Under the pieces are notes generated by a model that searched no databases, was not told the DNA's origin, and saw nothing but the letters and a program-made list of their open reading frames with translations. Shown piece after piece: positions 9,701-21,900 of a DNA stretch of 64,000 nucleotides. Source of the stretch: Congeria kusceri (taxonomy: Eukaryota > Mollusca > Bivalvia > Myida > Dreissenidae); contig CM051034.1 in NCBI GenBank assembly GCA_027627225.1, positions 47,704,881 through 47,768,880 on the forward strand, written 5' to 3'. The position numbers and the translations under genes are program-made. Position 1 is the first letter of the stretch. Each line of letters begins with the position of its first letter.

Positions 9701-10550
9701 GTAATATGGTAATGCATAACACTTTGTCTACAATTATTCATTAAAACTGCGATCGAAAATGTAATTTTTTTCGTTTAAGTTTACGAATAAGAAGAACATT
9801 AATTCCCTTCCTTCATGCAATGTAGTGAACGCTAGGTGGCGTTGTAAGTCAGCACGAGGAAATTGTGAAGGTTTGGCGGTATTCGGTCATTCAGCTTTGA
9901 ACAGTCGAACTGTGCAGACTCGGTTTAAATTTTAGCAATTTTTTACATTCCTATTTTTATCAAATTTGAAAGTAAAATGAATTTCATTATTCGGCTATTA
10001 ATAAATAAGTATCTAACAATTAAACGGTAATTGTGTATTTGTAACTTTGTATTTTTTGATTTTGAATGTACAGTGTATGTTTGTGTACATGTACACTTAA
10101 TGTACATGTATGAATTGTGTTCATGTTGATTCCATAAATCTATTTGTTTCTAAGTACATGTAATATTATCAGACTATTGTGAAGTGTATATGCTTTCAGT
10201 AGACTGTCCATATGCTTTACCAAATACAGAAAATGTATTTTCAAAAAGTCTTGTCTTTATTTGCTTATTTGTTCAATGCAAAAAAATTAATAGTATTTTC
10301 CCTCACATGAAATTTAAATAAGAGGGAGATGTCTGTCTGTATAAAGTGAATAAAGGCGTATTTAAGGAATAATGTTTTATAAAATCGTGGTGTGCTTGTT
10401 TCATTCGCAAGAAGAACGTGGAGAAATTAGCTCTTATATTGCAGATTATACACTAATTTTCTTCTGACCATTTTTAGATTACTTTTGATGCTCGATTCTA
10501 TTTGTTTGGATATATTGTTATGCAGCCTCAGGTTATTTCATTTCCGTCAG
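9701..10550. other. Non-coding duplicon P1 sequence
   Basis: AT-rich sequence continuing copy P1 between two minisatellites. The first 60 bp match P2 at about 13345-13410. The last part (about 10470-10550) matches P2 near 13590-13670 and P3 near 28350-28430. No gene or RNA is recognised. Confidence 0.6.
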
Positions 10551-10844
10551 GTATTACAGAAAGTGTCAAACTAAACCTCTCATATAATATGTATACTCAG
10601 TATTACAGAAAGTGTCAAACTAAACCTCTCATATAATATGTATACTCAGTATTACAGAAAGTGTCAAACTAAACCTCTCATATAATATGTATACTCAGTA
10701 TTACAGAAAGTGTCAAACTAAACCTCTCATATAATATGTATACTCAGTATTACAGAAAGTGTCAAACTAAACCTCTCATATAATATGTATACTCAGTATT
10801 ACAGAAAGTGTCAAACTAAACCTCTCATATAATATGTATACTCA
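10551..10844 (+). repeat. 49 bp minisatellite, 6 apparently identical units
   Basis: Six consecutive 49 bp units start at 10551, 10600, 10649, 10698, 10747 and 10796 and look identical to each other by eye. The unit begins GTATTACAGAAAGTGTCAAA and ends TATGTATACTCA. P3 holds one diverged unit near 28438-28490 (CACAGATAGTGCCAAAC...TATGTATACTCAG) and P2 one near 13675-13725. Sequence homogeneity implies very recent expansion. Confidence 0.95.
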
Positions 10845-12560
10845 GTAGAGAGACATTTGTAAGTATTAGTTCATTGTTATAATTGTCGTATATTGGCAAT
10901 TATAAACATTTATTTTTAAAAACAGCATACGGTGTTGGCATAAACACATTTTTGTAAGTATTTCCCGTTGCTGTGCTTCTAGTACTGGTGTTTGTGCGCA
11001 GTACTCACAATTTTCTAGCTCATTTGCACTTGCAAAATAATATTTGTACAGGAACTTGGGAAATGTTAATTGCTCAGCTGTGTCATAGTGTTCTGTCAAC
11101 GATTCCTGACGTAAGACATACATCAAACGAATTCCGGTATCTGATGTTCACTCCAAATTGTAAATAATATATAGAAGGCAGATCCCTGTCGTGTTTGTAA
11201 TATTGGTCTTAAATGTTGTGTCGAATTCGAAGACGCAATTATTTATTTTTTATTAATACTCAACAGTTAATTGCTTTTTGTTGGTGTTAAATGATTAAGT
11301 ATAACAAATGCAATTTATTTTCGACTAAAATGTGTATAAGTTCAATAGTTAAGTTCACCACTTTGTACTTTAACAGATCAGCCAAGTATTTGATGGTATT
11401 AACAAGTTGAATGGCTTAACGTTTGTATTGTTTTACATTAGCTCGTTTTACAACAATAAATAATCAATTGCTAGTTAAATACCTTTTTCGTGTATTTTAA
11501 CTTCAATACAATTATTTACGTACTATGATTTATCTGCTTAAAATATTTAACTTTGTTTTAATCGCAATGTGTAGTGATAGAAATTAAAATTGCTCCTATC
11601 ATATACATATTAAAAGGGGATCTCATGAGCATACATATACAGTCTTACATTTATATGAACATATACGAATTAAACGGTCAGTAGTTCCGTAATCTTATTA
11701 AAATGAATTTCGATTTATCTGATTTTCAAATACATTTCCTTGAACAATAAGATCCATTAGTGTATTCCGAAACATGGTCTTGCTAATCGCATGGTGAGTT
11801 TGATGTCGGTTATATAGTGACATCCTTTGATTAACTGTATGTTACAATTGGTTTGTTGCCAATCTGATGCGGTGCGTTGCATTATCAATTAATGGAGCTG
11901 TGAGTACACTGAGTTGAAGTCTTCTACAGAAAATACTTAAACGATGTGTTCTTGAAAAATGCATTTACTGTCATCAAATTGTATTACGTATTTATATAAT
12001 TTATTATATTTTATACAACGACATTTGAAAACCACATATAAGCACTGATTGCATTCGAAGTGTTTCTAAAATACAGTAATATAATCATTGATTGATAAGC
12101 ACTTGGAAAGCATAGTCTTAAACGAAACGGCAGTTAAAAATGTGTCAACATTATCATAAGCGGGTGGAATTGTATTTAGTAGAGCGCGTCGACGGTAATA
12201 CAAAGAAGTATTTCACTAATTAATACTAAATGTGTTATACAAACACCAATGAAACGCACACGTTAAATACGATGTTCCCTTGTGATTCTAGTACAACGTC
12301 TTAATAAAAGCTTAATAAGTGCATGTTTCCAAGGCAATACTCACCAAGAAACAAACATTGTATTCATTCAATTGTAACCATTGACACCTTGTAATTCTTT
12401 TATGTCTATACATTGTGTATCTTTAACAACGTATGCCACGAATAAAGATGTAATGCCCACAATACAATTCAGCCACACTCTTTGTGAATTTAAATAATTG
12501 AAAATGTAAGGTCTCTTGAGAATGTTAAACTTGCACGTTACTCGTTATCACTATTAGTAT
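10845..12560. repeat. Duplicon P1, right arm
   Basis: Non-coding sequence aligned by eye with P2 (14070-14500) and P3 (28670-29270). The best preserved block, GAAATGTTAATTGCTC through CGAATTC(C/T)GGTA (about 11060-11150), recurs at 14222-14310 and 21382-21475. A further block, GAACAATAAG...CTTGCTAATC (11742-11790), recurs at 29160-29210. A minus-strand frame at 10866-11126 covers the conserved block, but the sister copies have stops in it, so no gene is called. Confidence 0.65.
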
Positions 12561-12739
12561 GTCAGTTAATTCTGGAATGACATTTATTGAAATTACAGAG
12601 GACACTCGTCAATACATCCTCTACAAGCCATTTTCTGTGCATATTTCTCGATCTGAACTTCCCTTTCATAAGTGCCAAACACATTCTGTATTTGTGTGTC
12701 TTCGTATCTGTAAAAAGAAAAAATCGTAAGTCCTTTTAA

Positions 12740-15700
12740 CATAATAACTCCATGGAACACATGTGTCAAAACAATACAATGCAATTGCATCTAAAGAACA
12801 ATTGTTCATATTTATGTCGAAGCAGACTTTGTTCCTGTTCCTTAATTCCGGTAGATGTTGCATGATGCAACCCGGCGAATTTTTATTAGCACATCAAAAA
12901 GGGCAATTGTGTTTGAATTTAAGACAATATGTGTTATAAAACACAGACTGCCTGGCTGTTTAATTTCTGATTTAACCGCCAACGAGGTTATTAGTTCGGC
13001 TGCTTCTAACGTGAACTGGTGAATGTGATTGTTGCAGTTCGACGGTGCAAATCACTCATGTTTCAAAGTAAAATCTAAAATGTCTCATGATCTAAAAAGA
13101 AATGCACGATGCTGTTACAGTGTTGCGAAACACAAACACACTTTTTGATATAGTTAAATATTTTGAAGTCAAAACAATAAACATTTAAATAAGCCAAATA
13201 AACAATAAATACAAGTATCCACAAAAGAAACACATTGTAAATTAGCAAAATTACTACCGAAAATAGAACGTTTAAAACACAGACCGGACCCTATAACAAG
13301 GAGCCTAAAAAGACGAATACTTATATCCAAGAAATAATTACCGGTAGCTTATTTAAGCAATATATGATTGCATAACAAGACAATGTTCCATTTTACTAAT
13401 ATCGAATCAGTAGTTCTTGTCCCTTTTACGTAAATAATTTGAACGAACAAAAAATAAGGTAATTTTACCATGGCAAACGAAGAAACAAAATATCAAATAT
13501 TTTATAAAAGTATGATGTATTTCTTTCAGTCTCAGAAAAACGTCAAGAAATGAGTTCTTATTTTGTAGAATTAACCCTAATGCCCTCAAGTTAGATTTCC
13601 ATTGATGCCCGTCTCGACCGCTTTGAAAATACAGCTATACAGCGTCACGTTTTTGTTTTCATTTTTCTCAGGTGACACAGATAGTGATTACAACATACAT
13701 CTGAATACGCATTATACACTGGACCGAGATAGAATGATATCAAAGGTTATTTCCTTAATGCTTTCAATATAGTTATGAATCATCAGACTCAAACGTAAGA
13801 CGAATATTTGACAGTGACGAATTATTAACAATGGTGATTGAAAACAAATTAATATTTCCACTTTATAAATAGTTTAATACACGAAAACATTGCTTAAATT
13901 GGAAACTTTCACACATTTACTTGATTGGAGAGGTTTGGCTTTTTAGAATGTTCGATACAATTGGTAAGGTTTTAGTTCTACGTGTGTATCTCCTTCAAAA
14001 CTCTATTTTGGGCAGATATTGTGATACTGTACGATGCTACTAGGTGGTGTTATGAAAGAGCTTTATTAGTCGTTGGCATAAACACTGAACATTCTTGTAC
14101 GTAAAGGAAAAAGTGCTTTCTCCCGCTGTGAGTCTAGTAGAACCGGTGTCTTATTTGCAATACTCTGTCGACATTCAGGTCATTTGCAATGGTAAAATAA
14201 TATTTTCACAGAGACTTGTGAAATGTTAATTGCTCAAAAACAAAGAAGTGTCAGAGTGTTCTGTTAACGGTTTCTGGCGTTGGAAATACATCAACCGAAT
14301 TCTGGTAGCTGTTGTTTACTCCAGTGCGTGTGTAATACATAGAGACAGATCACTATCGTGTCTTTTGATATTGGTTTTAAATTAACTGGAGAACTCTACG
14401 ACGCCAATCTTTAATAAAAAGATGCTCAACCGCCAACTGCTTTGTGTTTGTGTTTAGTAATTAAATGTAACAATGACAATGTATTAACGAGTAAAACGTT
14501 TGCTAGTATCGGATTAATAAAAAGTCACATCATTTTACTTTTAAAATAATTATGTAATATAAGGTGTCATTAATATGTTTAAATACTCGATTATAGTATG
14601 TAATTATATCAACTTGTGATTAAAACAATAAACATATTAACATATTACTTGTTGTCATTAAAATGTATTATTTTTCTAATCTTAACCACTGCCCTGTCCT
14701 TTGAAAAACACCATGATTTTCAACAATTTATATTTCTGTAACTCAATACCCAAGGGAATTGTTTCTGTATTATATATATCTATATGAGTTTTAGTATGCA
14801 AGTGTTTATAAAAACAAATATTGCTCCTTTGTTACACCAATTAAAGAGTAGTTATGTGTGCTCCCTGATGGTTGACAGGTTCATCTCCCATCGATGTCTT
14901 ATTTCTTCATGTTATACGGATATTAAAAGGATCTCTCTTAAACTTTAAGTGTTCGAACGTGTTTATTTTTTGTCTTAACACGTCAGCAAGAAGCTATTGT
15001 ATATTTCGTTACACAAGCATTCTTTTTAATACTCGACTTGCAGTTATCACGCCGAACTGTTAACAAATGTCAAGAGCTTGTTTGAACATACAATATGGTC
15101 TCTTTTAAGTCTGTCAGACACCATATTGTCCAAAATATATTTCACCCTCATGCTCGAATTGTAACTCAGAACCCGATTAAACGTTTTACCCGTTAATACA
15201 TCAAAAATAAATGTATTTGCTCATGAATAGGTAAACGATTCCAAAAAAAATAAAGCAATAAAAACCAACATGAAACTTGTATCTAATCAAACACATGCCA
15301 ATAAACAAGAACACTGCAATATACGATTATTAGTTAGTCCTAATGTACAAAGACGTTTGAACACACTAAATATATAATTTTAACACCATAGCGTCTTGCT
15401 CTGAATCAATGATAGGCGATAAAAAGCCACAAAATAATCTAAGGAATTCTTATAAATGCCAACGAAGATAGTTAGGTAATTTACCGACATGCTGTTCTTG
15501 CAATACAGAAAAGTAGTAACTATATATAATGACATGTTAACGTCTTTTGTGTTTTATGTGTTTTTTACAATTGTTACTAGGTCAGTGCGCGTATGCACTG
15601 TTCTGTTCATGTGAACAAATAATCATTTTAACTATAGCATTAATCATGGCTGTTTTATTTAGTTCAAGTCATACACTGACCACACAAAGAATGGATGAAT

Positions 15701-18700
15701 ATCGCTGACGGGAATCACAGAAAGTGTTCTCTTCCCAAAAGTTCGGATATGCATTCCTAGTTTAATACATATAATGTGTAATAAAATACATAGTTACATA
15801 CTCGTGATAAATTTTGATTTATTATCGCGCTAACATTATAATAATAACTATACTATGGTATAATTGACAAAATCCAACTGAAAGATGTCTTGTTGAAACT
15901 TGAAACGTTCTGAAGTTAATTTAAAGCTTCGCTTGACAATACATTTCGCCGCAGTATTTTATATTTATGTATATTTTGTTGTTATTGCGTACGTTTGGAA
16001 AGTAAAACAACTTGTATTCTCTGAGTTCGCAATTTGCATGTATTCGTGTTTAACTAAGTACGTGCTATTTATTGACTGCCTGTCTTTATATTTCATAACG
16101 TTCATAGAGTATTACTATTAATTGCACTATAGTGTTCGAGCATTCCTATAAAATCCAGATTCTGTATAGTATGCGTACTGGATACAACCGAGCCATTCAT
16201 ATAATAGTTATTTACGTCTATAATATACAGACGTTGTCTAAAACAGCATCACTGTATGTCAACTAAGCATACGTTGATAGTAAGCTCTAATTACATGTAT
16301 ATTGCACAAGGATAGGTGAGATCATATATGGGTTTTAATCAACGAGGTAACGAGCTATTTCTAGCAGTTTGATGCGTATCTTTCAAATTAGAAATACGTA
16401 CTGAATGTAATAATGCTTGTAATAACTCTTTGAAATACTATCGATTAGCAATGTTATTCCTTGAAACAGTGATCATATCGTTCAGCTGCCTTTGGCAGTT
16501 TAACTACAAGAGCATAGACTTTTCAAAACGATTTCATGTAAAACTTTTTTTCTTATTTAGTATTAAACGGACCGAACTATCAAATGCATATCAAAGAGAC
16601 GATCATGTCAGTGACTGCGATAATTTGTTTGTGATTCCATTGCATAAAAGTACTTTATTCCCAGTTATAAGTAATACGTGTTAAATAGTCATTGTTTCAC
16701 GCATGGCGTCTATAATAATAATGATATAAATACTGATTTGCATAACATTTAAACGCATCCTTACAATAAACTGGTAGACATCTAATAATACCAAGAAAGG
16801 CATTGATTTCAAACTGAATTGTGTCTTTATACATTTTCCAGCAATAACGACTAGTAATTGAAACCACTTTTAAATAACTAGTAAAAGTGTGCATGTAAAT
16901 GGATATGGACAGCATTTATGATCGAGTAATTCTATATGATGTATGTAACTTCAAATTCGAGTAAACTAAATGAACGGCAACTGTTGGGACATAAATTGTA
17001 TTACTATGTTGTGTAGAGCTTTCAGTTTTGGGTGGCTGGCACCTTTATAGCACATATATATATGTACTCAAAAACTAATGTGCACATTTCTTTGGATTTA
17101 ATATTCTACTATGTTTTGAACAATACATTTAACTCTTGGAAACCAGTTATTTCAAATAGTTAGTAGTTACCTATACTATGTGTGTTTTCCTCGTTCAACA
17201 AATTCTTTGCAAACGTAAATACTAAATACACTGTAATAATTTCAATTTTAAAATAACTAATTAGTATTTGATTAAATTGAAATATTTTTATGATTTACTT
17301 TAATATCAATGATAATAGACATGGTTACAGTTATAGGAATGTGGGTAGTTAAATAATTATCAAAAATAAACTAAAAAGCATGTGTCATATATTATAACTA
17401 GATGTGCCGCGACATTTTGATCATTTACTGCCATTAAATTGTATTACTTATTTACAGCAGAACAAAGACATTCAAAAATCACCTACATAATATAATATTT
17501 TATAAAATTCGCTTCTTCGCTCGAACCAATTATTGACAAAACAAAAACAAAACTGAATTGATTAAGAAGTGCAAACAGAGACCTACAGGGAAACCGCTTA
17601 ATGTAGCGTTAAATTTGTAGACAAGCTCTTCCTTTAATATTGAAAATCGACGATGCATATGAAGACACTTTAATATCCATTGTCTTTAAGCATATTTTTT
17701 CATACGCATTAAAACAGTTTATATATGAAATATATCTGCATTAATTAGCAAGTTGCACGTATTTGTTTGGCTACATCTGTAAATGCAAGTATACTAACAC
17801 AAACTGTTCCGACATACAAAAAGTATTCATCATATGTTTGCAGTGTTCATTTGTGGTTGATTCTACGGTTTGCACCGTTCATTTGTGGTTGATTCTATAT
17901 AAGCATTGCGTACTCAATTAACTTAAAATCGCTTATGCATTTTGATGTTTTGCAGATTTAGGGATATTTTTTCTCATATTGTTCTCACGGCATGCCAGAC
18001 GTATATTAGTAATTGACAATGGTTTCATAATTATTCAAAACTATGAATAAATGATTTTGTATGCCAACACTTTATTACCTTTGTGAATGGTCATTCCTTG
18101 AAACTTTAAATTGACTTCTCGATAATTTAAAAACGGAAAATTAACATTGCCATATTTGTTCACCATACAATTATGTAAATTGTGAAAAAAAAAACTTTGG
18201 ACAGGACGTTGCTTGTTTCGTTTGGTTTGATCATTCTTACAGAACTAGGACAATGAAATTGCAAACCTTATACAAGACGCAACTGGAAATATATAATAAC
18301 GCTTATTAAATAAGCGTTTAGTTACCTAATTAACGAATTTGCTCGTGTTATCGCATGCAACTGTTTCACCTCTGGATCGGCATTATATTAACCAGTTTAA
18401 AATTGCAATGTACATAATTATATATCGTCATTAAATTATTAACAAATCAATTCAACTGTCCACTTTAGTTACACATTTTAAAATGCTTCTTCTTTTGTTA
18501 AACGGATGTGTTTCTTAAAGATGTGTACTAGCTTATACATTTATAATCAACATACCTGTAAAATTCGTTACCCAATCATTCCGCATGTTCGCAATATTAC
18601 TTTAAAATAAAATGTTGATTGATGAATGACAGATCCGTATGTTATTTTTCCGTTTGTCGATAACCGTATGTCTATAATACAAAGCTTGATTTCAGATGCA

Positions 18701-18900
18701 TAAATATGATTTAATCAAAAGTTAATTTAACGGCATGTGTTCATTAACAAAGACCTGTTTTGCGTTGTTTTATGTTACGCAAGTAGTATACTTTTACCTG
18801 GTATTGCGATTTTTTTGGCGTCAAACAAATTTGCAATATATTCAAGAAAAGAAAGGCTAATAAATAAGGCAACGGTTACAACCTAAAAAATGGCAAATCT
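12740..18900. repeat. Segmental duplicon, copy P2, and diverged sequence
   Basis: Starts with the P-type landmark (GGAACACATGTGTCAAAACA). It has single-copy versions of the repeats expanded in P1, then the GTTAATTGCTC block at 14222. From 15.4 kb and again from 17.4 kb it carries the CTTCTTCGCTC(G)AACCAAT...AAGTCGTTTA block also seen at 21.62, 29.86 and 33.46 kb. A 30 bp direct duplication (TTCATTTGTGGTTGATTCTA) sits at 17847-17899. Between these anchors the sequence is AT-rich and featureless. No gene is supported. Confidence 0.6.
13605..13775 (+). other. Possible 56-codon ORF with hydrophobic N-terminus
   Basis: ATG at 13605 opens 56 codons ending in TAG. After MPVSTALK comes a hydrophobic run resembling a signal peptide, then an acidic polar stretch. 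The sister copy at 28352-28570 keeps the same frame through TALK, VT and the hydrophobic run. CAG|GTGACA inside it would make an acceptable splice donor. Unknown protein; it may be chance. Confidence 0.2.
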
Positions 18901-18949
18901 TATTATGATACACAGTGCTTCGCTCGTATTAATCATTTTTAATCATTTC

Positions 18950-21900
18950 AAGTTTCAGTTAGCAAGGTGGATCTATGTTGAACATTGCGCACAAGCAAAT
19001 AAAATTAGCTACAATTAGGAATGTAGAAAGTGTTTTCAGTTTGCTGTCTTGAAAATGACTTTGTGGAGTGTATGATATGTTATGCCATATCATGATATGT
19101 AAATATGTAAATTGTAACAGTTGTTTAATATGATTCACGGCCAACATAACAAATTGTGGACACGGAAACACCTTGACACCAACCGTCATTTGTCAAACAC
19201 CGCGTAGCTGATGTCTAAACGGTAAAGCTGCTTTATCAGTTGGCAGTTTCATTCCTCGAATGAGCGTTTCTACCTTTGATCTTATCAGTGTATGCATAGT
19301 TGCCAGGTGCACCCTGACAGCTAATTTAATATATCAGTTGTTTGCGGATATTTACTATTTGGATACAATCGCCTGTGGAGAACTGGAACGATTTATAATA
19401 TACGTGTGGTTCTATAAAAACTACGTTATTATTATTGGTTTAGGGAATGTATTTACAAACTAGTATTTACATATCAAGACGCACTAATTTAACAGTACAT
19501 TAGTACGTTCGTGACAGTCGTTCGATTGCAAATTGTATGTCATATTCATGGGTATGTTATCAACCATTTATATCCATTCATAAACACATAATTTATTTAG
19601 CAATCCACTTTGTAACAGTATATTAGTTAACTGTTTTTGTCAATTTGGCGAAATTTCTTCATTTTTCGCCATTTAAATTTAAGCCATAAACCTATGTTAC
19701 GAAAGTTATTTTCATTGATTGAATCACAAACATTGTCGTGTTTTTGTTTACTATTTTAACTGTTGATCGAATACTGTGATGTTATTTTTAACCTTATTGA
19801 AGTTGCAGATTAACGTGATTAAAACATAAATATAGCCATTTGCATACTGCTGTCATTACAATGCATTGTAATATGATATATCATGCAAATGCACACATAC
19901 TTGCGTTTTCCATTTATCATAATACTTTGAATGTTAATCAATGTCTTAACGAAGAACTGTTTCTTATTTATTGCTTTACAATGCATATAGGTTATATAAT
20001 ACACCAATTAAGACCAACTTGTCTAGTCAGCTAGGTTCTTGTAGAAACACATTAACAATGGTCTTATGTCCATTATCATAATACTTGCATTTTAGTCATT
20101 GTCTTAACGTAAAAAAAATCTGATTTATTGCATTAAAGCGCGTATAACATATAATTAAGAGCATACTGTCTACTCAGTTAGGTACTTATACAAATATTTT
20201 AACAATGGTCTGGTCCTATCGCGAATCCTCAATATGTCTACGTGGATGATATGATACATAATACGCCAAGATTTGCATCTGAAAATGTTGCTTCAACCCC
20301 GTCTGACATTTTGTACGTTTATACAAAACTGATACATTCGCATTGATATGTAAAACACGATTTGCTCATTATGTCTGTTTGGCTATTGAATATTTGATCT
20401 GGTAAATATTTGTTACATGAAAGGTAAAACAAACATGCCATTTTGAGTGTTTTTAGTGAGGCTAAAAAAGAAGTTTTAATTTGCTGTCAGTGTCTGACAA
20501 ACTGCACGATTCTCACTGCACTAATTAGTGTATGCACTTACTATTTATAGCTGCAAAGGGCGCTGATTATATGGAATATGTTTTCTAAAATACGTATCAT
20601 ATTTACGTACCTGGTAAACTTATTCTTAATACCATACTGCAGATGAAACATAATGTGGATTATGATTTGTCTGTTTGTTACTGCATTTAGAAGGGCGTGC
20701 CAGAAACCTATCATAAAACGTATGATGTATTATTGTAATTCAAGGTCACAATTTCGAAATATAAACGTCTGTTTTGTTGTTCGCATGCAATGGGCTTCTA
20801 AAACATCCCGCATTGAATTTCTTCACAAGTCTTCGTCATATTATAAATGTTTCGTTGTTTCTGAATGAATATGTAATGCTTACAATGATTAAAATTTATT
20901 TGTTCACTTGCTTTATGAATGTGAAAGTACCTTAATGTACCAAGTTAGAAATAATCATTGGAATGTCAGCTGATAATGACACACTGTGTATCTAATGTGG
21001 AGAGAACGTACATACATAATAGATAATCCAGAATAGTCCATAACCAAACTTAATCTATACAAACGGATCAGAACTCATAAATAGTTTTCCATAAGTGCCC
21101 TACATCTTCCGTGTGTGTGTTTTTGTATCAGACAAAACGCGTTTATGTAAACAAAGCATAAGTCATTTTAATTTACAACTCTAACTTAAGAACATATACT
21201 GCAAATGAATTGATATAAAAAACCATTCATATCCGATATCTCTACAGCTTCTTTGCACCGGCACGGTACATACACGTATTATTTTCGGTCGTACTTTTCA
21301 GTGTTGCTCGTACTGATATGCCTGCAGTAGGGTATATGACTACATTTAATTGTTGAAATGGTACAATAATGTTTTTTTCAGGAACTTGGGAAATGTTAAT
21401 TACCCCAAACTCAGCATTGTCAGAGTGTTCTGTCAACGGTTTCTGGTGTTGGAATTACATCAACCGAATTCTGGTAGCTGGTGTTTTCTCCAATGTGTTT
21501 GTGACACGTGTCAGAAGGTGGGCTTGCGATAATGTGAACATTTACTGCAATTTGGATTCATTGCATATTCTTAGCAGTATAACGTCATTTGGAGACCATG
21601 TATACATTTTAATATTGTATACCATTTCGCTTCTTCGCTAAAACCAGAGATTCACGAAAAATAAGCACAAATGAATTCATATGGAAATCTTAGAAATGTA
21701 AAAATAATGCCGTAAAACAAGTCGTGTAATTTAGAGTTTAATTATTGGCATGCTCTTCTTGGAATACGTACTAGTTACAATCGTGTACAAATTCACTCCG
21801 TTAGCTTTTCACAAACCATTATTACAGAAGTGTGATATTCATACAAAGGTACAGATACAATATTGTAGTCACAGGCTCTCAGAAATAGTAATGTATCGTA

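Noticed and set aside
9830..9860. CTCF-like motif (GCTAGGTGGCGTT)
   Set aside because: A single short match; not distinguishable from chance, and mollusc CTCF specificity cannot be tested here.
10866..11126. 86-codon minus-strand frame over a block conserved in P1, P2 and Q1
   Set aside because: Tempting because the block is the best preserved in the P segments, but P2 and Q1 have stops or shifts in the same frame.
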